Source of the DNA: Haematococcus lacustris
Taxonomy: Eukaryota > Chlorophyta > Chlorophyceae > Chlamydomonadales > Haematococcaceae
Length of the DNA stretch: 64,000 nucleotides
NCBI GenBank assembly: GCA_030144725.1
Contig: JASKMD010000018.1
Span: forward strand, 4,110,026 to 4,174,025
Reading direction: 5' to 3'
Of this stretch, positions 56,586 to 64,000 are shown in pieces. The notes below the pieces were generated by a model. That model worked only from the letters and a program-made list of their open reading frames with translations, was not told where the DNA came from and did not search any database. Every line of letters starts with the position of its first letter. The first letter of the stretch is position 1. A program made the translations under genes and the position numbers.

Positions 56586-57252
56586 CATGTACCAGGTACC
56601 AGGTACTCCTTGGCCTTTCCTGCATGCACATGTCTGTGGTCCAGCAGACGCTCAACATAGTACACAGGCTCCTTGTAGTGGACATGCGCGGCATGGACGG
56701 CTTGCACCATTTAAACTGACTTGCATGTCTGATCTTTAGCAAACTGAGTACTTGTTCTTTTCGTACAGTGGATGCTTCTGTTATTCTCTGTGCGAGGTGC
56801 TCCGAACCTAGGCGGATGCACCGAGCACTGAAGTTCACTGTTTACATACACCTTTTCCCTTTACACGTGGATGACTAAGAATGTGAATGGTTTTGAGTAC
56901 TTAAGGCTCTGTGAGGGCAGAGACAGGTACCTTGGCTCAGAAATCTATCTGACCCCGGGTCCTGTCTCGTTCTCCCGCCCTCCACTCCTACAAATTAATC
57001 CCTGCATTCTTCCCTGCACTCCTGACCAACCTTGTCCGAACGGACTGAAATTTTGATAGATGGTGTTTTGCAGAAAACAAAACATATTGTTTTTTTAAAA
57101 AGAAATTCAAAAAACATTATGTTTTATTTTCTGCAAAACACCATCTATCAAAATTTGAGTCCGATCGGACAAGGTTGGCCAAAAGTGCAGGGAAGAATGC
57201 AGGGATTAATTTGTAGGAGTGTCACAGGCTCCCTCGTCTCAGCTCCGTTACA
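56586..57252. repeat. LTR fragment, unit 3, split by a MITE
   Basis: The left part ends at CCCGCCCTC. After the MITE it resumes TCACAGGCTCCCTCG and ends CTCCGTTACA at 57,252. Confidence 0.8.
56983..57221. mobile_element. MITE family 2, complete, 239 bp
   Basis: It is a near-complete fold-back: the left half is almost the full inverse of the right half. The uninterrupted site CCCGCCCTCACAGG exists in unit 1 (about 50,893). Comparison gives a 2-bp target duplication, TC. Confidence 0.88.
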
Positions 57253-59267
57253 CTCCTCATCAACTCCGCAACAAATGATGCACTGACAAAGTTGTGGGTA
57301 GCACCATTGTCCCACAGGACACGTGCAGGGTGCTCATTCAGGTGACCAGCAAAGGCAAAGTGCAGGGATTCCCCATCAGCATGTGCAACAGTCAGCACAT
57401 GAGCAGGTTCACACACAATGCATGCCTCAGAGTACTCAGCACAATTTTGGTTTACTAGCTGAGCAAACTCCTATTTGCGCTGATACTTCTGAAAATGCTT
57501 CACCATGCCATTGGCCTGGTGCCTTGCACCCTGAGGGTGCCTACCCTGGAACTGCCTTGGGGGACCACTAGGGTCACCACCACGGTCAGGGCTGCGGTCA
57601 CGCTTGGTAGCCTTGTAGGGGGCAGAGCCACCCTTCTTCAGGTCTTGCATCAGCTCCCATGTGCCAGCATCCTTCATGGCAGCCACTTTGGTCAGGACAG
57701 AGGCCTTCCTCTTGCAGTGCTTGGTCTAGTGGGACGACAGTCCACAATGGTAGCAGTAGCCAATGGCAGGAGGGGGACCCTTACTGTCAGCTGAGGGAGC
57801 AGCAGGACGACCAGGAGGAGGACCAGGGTACCTGGCCAGGTTCTGCAGCCCACGTTGTGCTTGGGCCACCTGGTGCACAACAGCAACCGGGCGCCTTGAA
57901 GCAGGATGCACACCAGAGCCAGCAGCAGCCATTAGGGCCTTGTGGTTTGTAATGGCAGCCTTAATGGCCTCATCCAAAGTGGGGGCCACAAGGGCACGCA
58001 GGTCCTTGGCAACAGGACCACGCAGATCTGCTGGCAGGCCACGCTGGGACACATTCACAAGCATGGAGTCTGTCATGCAGTCCTTGCCAGCCAGGGTGAG
58101 GGTGTTCCTGAAGTCAGTGATGTAGGCTGACAGGGCAACACCATTAGTCCTACGCAGGTGAGTAGAGTCAAGGAGCTTAGCACGCGCTGCATCAGCATCA
58201 GTGGTCAGATCCTCTCCTACAAACTCAAGGAACTGTTGTGACAGGTAGGGCCATGTGGGGTAGCCAGAGTGGGTCAGGGCATATGAGCAGGGTCCAAGCT
58301 ATGTGCGACACAATCTGCCTCAAGGTCCTCCAGGAAAGATAGAGCACGGCGACCGGAGGTCGAACTGGCATCAGTCCACCGCTTAGTCACGGGCAACCCG
58401 CGACGTGAGTTGGAATCATGACCAGCAACAGCAGTGGCAGTGGCAGGCAGGGGTGCAGCAGCGGGGCGAACACCAGCATACTTGTCCCGGACAACAGCAA
58501 GTGTGCGAGGGTTCGAAGTGCCGGGTGAACCCGAGGCAACATCTTTCTGCGCAACAAGCTGGTGCATTGCAACAGTCAAGTGTTGGAGTGCGCACAGAGC
58601 AGCAGCCAAAGGCCTGGCTAGCTGCGACGCTACTTCGACTGGCCTCTTAGCTGGACTAGGGCTAGCTGGCAGCAAAGCAGCATCAGCAGCACGCTTAGCA
58701 GCAGGAGAACTCACCATTGCACCAACTTGCTGATGTAACGGCGTAGCCGCTGCCTTTAATCTTACAGTGTGAGCGGCATGTCCACTTAGAAATGTCCAAC
58801 GCAGTCTCTACTATCCACACTCTCGCACAGCAACTGAGCCCAGGTTTAGAACGGGACCCTCGGGAGTCGAACCCGAATGGTGAGCTGGTAGCAGCCCACC
58901 ATAGACCTCCTCAGTCACTCTGCTAAAGTGTGGTTTACGGATACGCGTAAGCGCACCGTCACAGCTGAGTGTTGGCCTGCGCTGCGACCAGTTGCGCCTG
59001 GAGAGTAGCAATTTGCGCGTTGAGCTCCTCAACTGGAGTCGAAGTGCTGTCGAACTGGTCGAGGCCAAACTCGTCCAGTAGCTCATCTCCTTCGCCAGTC
59101 TGCAAGTCTCCTGCGGGAAGTGGAGCGGGTATCTCGCCCGGCTCTAGTGTTGCACCGAGTGCAGGACCCGTCTCCGCTGTAGCTGTAACAGCTGCAGCTG
59201 GAGGAAGAACGCCAGAGGCGCCGTTGGTCTTGTTCGCCGAAGCGACATTGTGGGTAGTTGAAGTCAT
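57253..59267 (-). pseudogene. antisense Gag and retropepsin-like gene, unit 3
   Basis: ORF1 starts at 59,267 and is interrupted by a 230-bp insertion at 58,734-58,963. It resumes and stops at 58,274 (AHMP). The -1 frame carries the capsid-like part and the zinc knuckle, where TGG has become TAG at about 57,727 (SSH-stop-TKHC). The UAG before the protease is shared with unit 1. The protease reads LWDNGATHNF here against LCDNGATHNF in unit 1. Confidence 0.75.
58734..58963. mobile_element. 230-bp solo-LTR- or SINE-like insertion with 5-bp duplication
   Basis: The ends are TGTAACGG and CCGTCACA (7 of 8 inverted), flanked by GCTGA on both sides (58,729-58,733 and 58,964-58,968). Units 1 and 2 and the inverted copy show the empty site CTTGCTGAGTGTTGG. 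On the minus strand it carries TAGCAGAGTGA (58,915-58,925), an A-box match, and GGTTCGACTCC (58,863-58,873), an exact B box within a 5-bp T-arm-like hairpin. There is no coding capacity. Confidence 0.82.
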
Positions 59268-59578
59268 ATTGACTGGACCGCGAGCTTAAATGCTCGGGGT
59301 CGGAAACCAGCTGTAACGTGCGGGGACGCAACGTCAGATGACCTTTCGACACAAGCTCGAAGGCCGGTCCAGTCGAGGCAATGACTTCCGACTAGGGTGT
59401 TGGGTTACAACGGTGTGTTGCGAGAATGGCTAGAGCTTAGAACGGGGCTCCCTGGAATTGAACCAGTTGTACTCACGAACGCAATGTCGCTAGTCTTTAA
59501 CCTGCCAGGTCCCACACTACACGTGTAACCCGCGTCCCGCGACGGCTCGCATTCACGAGACAGCCCAGACGATCCAGA
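59268..59578 (-). other. leader and LTR stub, unit 3
   Basis: It corresponds to 52,709-53,030. The GTTACA terminus is at 59,524. After it the stub reads GCATTCACGAGACAGCCCAG, like 40,990-41,015. Confidence 0.6.
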
Positions 59579-59925
59579 GCTAGCTGCTGCTGGGCACCAT
59601 GCAGCTGGTGCTGGGCACCTTGCAGCTGCTGCTAGTTCAGAGCCAGCTGGTGCTGGGCACCCCGCAGCTGTTGCAAGTCCATGGTCAGCTGCTGCTGGGC
59701 GCCCCGGCCAAGGCAGGTGCGTGGGCGCTTATGACCCCAGCATGTGCTATTATCCCCGCTTGACTGTTGTGGTGTTGCAAGGGCTGTTTCAAGGGTTGAC
59801 AGGTCGGTAGTACTCTGCAGGGTGAACACAGGGTGAAGGATGGAGGATAAGGATGTTAAGGTGGAGGTTTCCGCCACAATGGAGGTTTCCGCCACTGCCA
59901 CTGCCACTGCTTACCAGCTTGGCAC
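59579..59925. other. spacer at the centre of the inverted repeat, with short repeats
   Basis: It contains imperfect copies of CAGCTGGTGCTGGGCACC and two GGAGGTTTCCGCCAC copies. A 91-codon minus frame exists but has repeat composition and no domain. Confidence 0.5.
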
Positions 59926-60247
59926 GTATCGCTTTATTGTAAAGTGCGCACCTCTGGAGTGAATGCGAGCCGTCGCGGGACGCGGGTTACACGTGTAGTG
60001 TGAGACCTGGCAGGTTAAAGACTAGCGACATTGCGTTCGTGAGTACAACTGGTTCGATTCCAGGTAGCCCCGTTCTAAGCTCTAGCCATTCTCGCAACAC
60101 ACCGTTGTAACCCAACACCCTAGTCGGAAGTCATTGCCTCGACTGGACCGGCCTTCGAGCTTGTGTCGAAAGGTCATCTGACGCTGCGTCCTCGCACGTT
60201 ACAGCTGGTTTCCGACCCCGAGCATTTAAGCTCGCGGTCCAGTCAAT
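59926..60247 (+). other. leader of the plus-strand Gag-LINE element
   Basis: This is the inverse copy of the antisense leaders. It begins GTATCGCTTTATTG, passes GCGGGTTACA (ends 59,991) and contains GGTTCGATTCC (60,051-60,061), an exact pol III B box. It leads to the Gag ATG at 60,248. The left edge coincides with the edge of the stubs in units 1 and 2. Confidence 0.6.
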
Positions 60248-61006
60248 ATGACTTCAACTACCCACAATGTCGCTTCGGCGAACAAGACCAATGGCGCCTC
60301 TGGCGTTCTTCCTCCAGCTGCAGCTGTTACAGCTACAGCGGAGACGGGTCCTGCACTCGGTGCAACACCGGAGCCGGGCGAGATACCCGCTCCACTTCCC
60401 GCAGGAGACTTGCAGACTGGCAAAGGAGATGAGCTACTGGACGAGTTTGGCCTCGACCAGTTCGACAACACTTCGACTCCAGTTGAGGAGCTCAACGCGC
60501 AAATTGCTACTCTCCAGGCGCAACTGGTCGCAGTGCAGGCCAACACTCAGCAAGTTGGTGCAATGGTGAGTCCTCCTGCTGCTAAGCGTGCTGCTGATCC
60601 TGCTTTGCTGCCAGCTAGCCCTAGTCCAGCTAAGAGGCCAGTCGAAGTAGCGTCGCAGCTAGCCAGGCCTTTGGCTGCTGCTCTGTGCGCACTCCAACAC
60701 TTGACTGTTGCAATGCACCAGCTTGTTGCGCAGAAAGATGTTGCCTCGGGTTCACCCGGCACTTCGAACCCTCGCACACTTGCTGTTGTCCGGGACAAGT
60801 ATGCTGGTGTTCGCCCCGCTGCTGCACCCCTGCCTGCCACTGCCACTGCTGTTGCTGGTCATGATTCCAACTCACGTCGCGGGTTGCCCGTGACTAAGCG
60901 GTGGACTGATGCCAGTTCGACCTCCGGTCGCCGTGCTCTATCTTTCCTGGAGGACCTTGAGGCACATTGTGTCGCACATAGCTTGGACCCTGCTCATATG
61001 CCCTGA
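60248..61006 (+). CDS. Gag-like ORF1, inverted copy
   Basis: The frame has 252 codons and closely matches 52,708-51,950. It has an Ala/Pro-rich start, a short coiled-coil-like stretch (IATLQAQLVAVQAN) and a W/FL/LE-containing end (RWTDASSTSGRRALSFLEDL) like the start of a retroviral-type capsid. It stops at TGA 61,004-61,006, and the remaining Gag domain continues in the -1 frame. No intron is evident. It could be a true separate ORF1, or the upstream part of a frameshifted Gag. Confidence 0.68.
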   Translation: MTSTTHNVASANKTNGASGVLPPAAAVTATAETGPALGATPEPGEIPAPLPAGDLQTGKGDELLDEFGLDQFDNTSTPVEELNAQIATLQAQLVAVQANTQQVGAMVSPPAAKRAADPALLPASPSPAKRPVEVASQLARPLAAALCALQHLTVAMHQLVAQKDVASGSPGTSNPRTLAVVRDKYAGVRPAAAPLPATATAVAGHDSNSRRGLPVTKRWTDASSTSGRRALSFLEDLEAHCVAHSLDPAHMP

Positions 61007-64000
61007 CCCACTCTGGCTACCCCACATGGCCCTACCTGTCACAACAGTTCCTTGAGTTTGTAGGAGAGGACCTGACCACTGATGCTGATGCAGCGCGTGC
61101 TAAGCTCCTTGACTCTACTCACCTGCGTATGACTAATGGTGTTGCCCTGTCAGCCTACATCACTGACTTCAGGAACACCCTCACCCTGGCTGGCAAGGAC
61201 TGCATGACAGACTCCATGCTTGTGAGTGTGTCCCAGCGTGGCCTGTCAGCAGATCTGCGTGGTCCTGTTGCCAAGGACCTGCGTGCCCTTGTGGCCCCCA
61301 CTTTGGATGAGGCCATTAAGGCTGCCATTACAAACCACAAGGCCCTAATGGCTGCTGCTGGCTCTGGTGTGCATCCTGCTTCAAGGCGCCCGGTTGCTGT
61401 TGTGCACCAGGTGGCCCAAGCACAACGTGGGCTGCAGAACCTGGCCAGGTACCCTGGTCCTCCTCCTGGTCGTCCTGCTGCTCCCTCAGCTGACAGTAAG
61501 GGTCCCCCTCCTGCCAGTGGCTACTGCTACCATTGTGGTCTGTCGTCCCACTGGACCAAGCACTGCAAGAGGAAGGCCTCTGTCCTGACCAAAGTGGCTG
61601 CCATGAAGGATGCTGGCACATGGGAGCTGATGCAAGACCTGAAGAAGGGTGGCTCTGCCCCCTACAAGGCTACCAAGCGTGACCGCAGCCCTGACCGTGG
61701 TGGTGACCCTAGTGGTCCCCCAAGGCAGTTCCAGGGTAGGCACCCTCAGGGTGCAAGGCACCAGGCCAATCCCACCCTGCCCCCTACCGCCTACCAAACA
61801 GCTAACCCACCTGAAGACACAACAGCCCAAAGCCAACGCAATACCCTCCCAAGCCAGATGCCACAGCCCACACCTAGCCGGACAACCATCACCCTCACTA
61901 CCTTCAACGTCAGAGGCCTCCACAGGTCCAGAAAAGATGTCCTACACCTAGTGCACACGCAGAGCCCGGACATTCTGATTCTCACTGAGACTATGACCCA
62001 ACCAAAGAGCAATAACCCCAGCTGCGGATGGCTAAAACGAGTTATGCCCAACTATATTGTCCACCGCCACCGAGGCCACAGCGAGGTACTCATAGGCATC
62101 AAGCACGACCTTGCTATCCAGACGCATGCCACTATGCTACCGCCGTGCACAGACGCGCAAGTAAACACTCGATGCGTGATCCTGACCCTACGCCAGCACA
62201 AATGCGAAGAGCTTACCATCGTAGCCACGTACTGGCCCTCAGGAGACAACGACGACGCGATCCCGCTGCGAGAGAAAATGCAGGAACACATACGAACAAC
62301 CACAGAACGTGCTCCCGGATCACTCATTCTGGCGGGAGACATCAACGCCACGATGAGAAAAGAAGATCGATATGGACACACCGAGTATACACAAGACCGC
62401 ATGATGAGGAAGTTCGCTGACAAGCTGCTCCTGTTCGAGGCCGACCCCGGCGACCGGGCCTGGACCTACCAACAACCACACTGCAACAGCCGCATCGACG
62501 CCATCCTGACGCGCGATGCTCGACACGGATCAGAGCACCGCACCCACGTCGACACGCACGCGTACCTCAGTGACCACAGACCACTCACCGCCACCCTAAC
62601 CACAGCCAGACTGGGCATAAACCTGGCAGCCATACGCACACCCCAGCAGCAATGCCATACCGTCCTCACCACCCCCATTACCAACAACGACAGGGAAGCC
62701 TACCGCCTAGCTGTGCAACAGCCCAGCTCAGGCGCCCCACAGCTACATGCACGACTGACAGCCTACCTGGCACCCATGTACACAGAAGCCACCCACTTCC
62801 TGGCCACGCTAGACAAGGCAAACCCACACCAGCCACAACGTCTAGCACAAGTGGCAGGTCTCACAGCCAGGGAGGCTGTGGACACCGCATCTACTATGCT
62901 CACTACCCTCCTGGAAACCTGCAGGAGGACTGCCATGCAGACATGCAACACTAAGACCCTAACCAGAGGAGGGCAACACTACCAACGCAGAACCATGTGC
63001 AGGATCAGACTGGCACTAGGGGAAAAGCTCAAGACTACTAGGAACCTCTGCCGGCAGGCAAGACTGCTATTCAAACAAAACGGCTCCCACCCGACGATTG
63101 GAGATCTCATCCCAGAGACGGACACGACCAACGCAGAGGTGAGGGAGGCGATACAAGCGCGCCAGGGAGATGACCCAACCGAGGATCACGTGCCGGCCGC
63201 ACTCGCCAAGCTAACCAACTCCTACCGCGACCAAATACACCAGCTGGACGACGACGACTCCGCTCTCGCCATCGCGCAAGCCCGAGTCAGAATGCAACAA
63301 CTCATCAGCAACCAGCCTAAGAAAGCAAACAAATACATTCTTCGCCCGTCCCGCACCGAACACAAGGGCCTGCAGGCGCTATCGGACCCCATCACCAGCA
63401 GGATATGCACGGCCCCGGCCGACCTGAACCGGATAATTACCGATGCATACGGGAAAAAGTTGGCACCGCCGACCCCCAAAACTGGCCACTACACAAACAC
63501 GCGGACAAGAAACTACCCGTGGGCTCGCGCAAAAGCAGACGACCCCTTCTCAATGCACACCTGCAAAAATATACACTGGCTGCACACAGCCATCATGGAC
63601 AAAGCAGGCTTTCAAGAATGCCTCAGCAGGCTGGCAGGAGGCAAAGCACCAGGGCCAGACGGCATTGAGAACGAGATCATCAAGATGCTGCCATGGGAGA
63701 TGAGGGACACTATCCACCAGCTGTTCATCGTCATGTGGGCCACTGGCTGCACACCCACAACATGGAAAACCAGTGACACCTGCCTGCTTTACAAGGACAA
63801 GGGCCAGGAAACAGATCTCAAGGCCTACAGACCTGTAGGGCTGGCAAACACTATCTACAAGCTCTGGACCACTCTCATCACCAAGACACTGTACGAATAT
63901 GCAGAAGCCAAGGGGATGCTCAGCAACTGCCAAGCTGGCTTCCGGTCCCACAGAGACACCACCCAGCAGCTACAAATGCTAGTCATGGCTCTTGAAGATG
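60982..64000 (+). CDS. Gag C-half with zinc knuckle fused to LINE endonuclease-reverse transcriptase (runs off the window)
   Basis: The frame is open for more than 1,000 codons, from after a TAG at 60,979 to the edge. Part 1 (to about 61,770) is the capsid-like segment and zinc knuckle CYHCGLSSHWTKHC shared with the antisense copies. Part 2 is an apurinic-type endonuclease: TTFNVRGL, LTET, LAGDINAT, SRIDAIL and LSDHRPL match its conserved blocks in order. Part 3 is a non-LTR reverse transcriptase entered through GGKAPGPDGI, then LKAYRPVGLANTIYKLW and SNCQAGFRSHRDTTQQLQML. Catalytic motifs A and C lie beyond 64,000. The first ATG in frame is at 61,129, so translation would need a -1 shift or reinitiation after ORF1. 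Confidence 0.85.

Larger units (their letters stand above)
55542..59578. repeat. tandem array, unit 3
   Basis: It repeats the module, with a full-length family-2 MITE, full antisense protease-Gag and a 230-bp insertion in Gag. At the right end, the LTR stub keeps 16 bases that units 1 and 2 lack, and then meets unrelated spacer. Confidence 0.88.

Noticed and set aside
58850..58932. A functional tRNA gene in the 230-bp insertion
   Set aside because: The A box, B box and T arm are good, but the acceptor stem halves do not pair and the anticodon arm is irregular.
62028..62420. 130-codon plus frame inside the LINE
   Set aside because: The main frame through the same bases carries the endonuclease motifs. 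This one is an offset frame.

Overview
The window looks like nuclear DNA of a green alga of the order Chlamydomonadales. It is GC-rich with many CTG/CAG runs. Coding sequence is cut into many short exons by small GTGAGT/GTGCGC...CAG introns, and the largest gene encodes a TmcB-like PAS-domain membrane protein, a family that is expanded in these algae. Haematococcus is my best guess from style, but nothing here proves the genus. Positions 1-38,000 hold host genes. From about 40,970 to the right edge lies a nest of transposable elements.

Host part. 1,160-2,959 (+) is a single-exon F-box-like/leucine-rich protein, followed by a decayed partial paralogue (3,933-4,400) that ends in a (GCCCC)n tract. 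A pure GGGGCA hexanucleotide array of about 345 bp (4,926-5,270) sits about 0.5 kb upstream of a 22.5-kb gene (5,795-28,325, +). I could follow that gene through about 58 exons, mostly with matching splice phases: an N-terminal multi-pass membrane region, one clear and two weaker PAS domains, long low-complexity linkers and four C-terminal membrane helices. Its last exons plus about 1 kb of 3' flank were duplicated in tandem (27,143-29,344 and 29,607-31,471), and the second copy is decayed. On the minus strand, 37,928-33,008 encodes a CPP/tesmin (CXC) transcription factor with two cysteine-rich motifs split over three exons. The stretches 31,472-33,007 and 37,929-40,968 hold no recognisable gene.

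Mobile part. A Ty3/gypsy-like element (LTR-like 40,969-41,891; gag, protease, RT, RNase H, integrase, then a chromodomain and a PHD finger) is broken by an AT-rich insertion with inverted ends in RT, a 346-bp MITE in integrase, a 307-bp tandem duplication and a 2.2-kb pogo-type DNA transposon. Removing the pogo element with one TA copy rejoins integrase to the chromodomain-PHD tail in frame. From 49,459 a composite module is repeated three times in tandem (starts 49,459, 53,031 and 55,542). Each module contains the pogo 3' end, the MITE, the chromodomain-PHD tail, an LTR piece and an antisense Gag(-protease) gene of another element. Shared variants and a second MITE let the duplications be ordered. 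Paralogous empty sites inside the array show 2-bp target duplications for the MITEs and a 5-bp duplication for a 230-bp TG...CA insertion.

At 59,926 the Gag element recurs inverted (+), forming a large palindrome. In this copy the zinc-knuckle Gag frame runs without a stop into a LINE-type endonuclease-reverse transcriptase that leaves the window at 64,000. In the antisense copies the same Gag is instead followed by a UAG codon and a retropepsin-like domain. This Gag-LINE junction is the most unusual thing I see. All exon boundaries and junctions were read by eye, without any search or alignment program.
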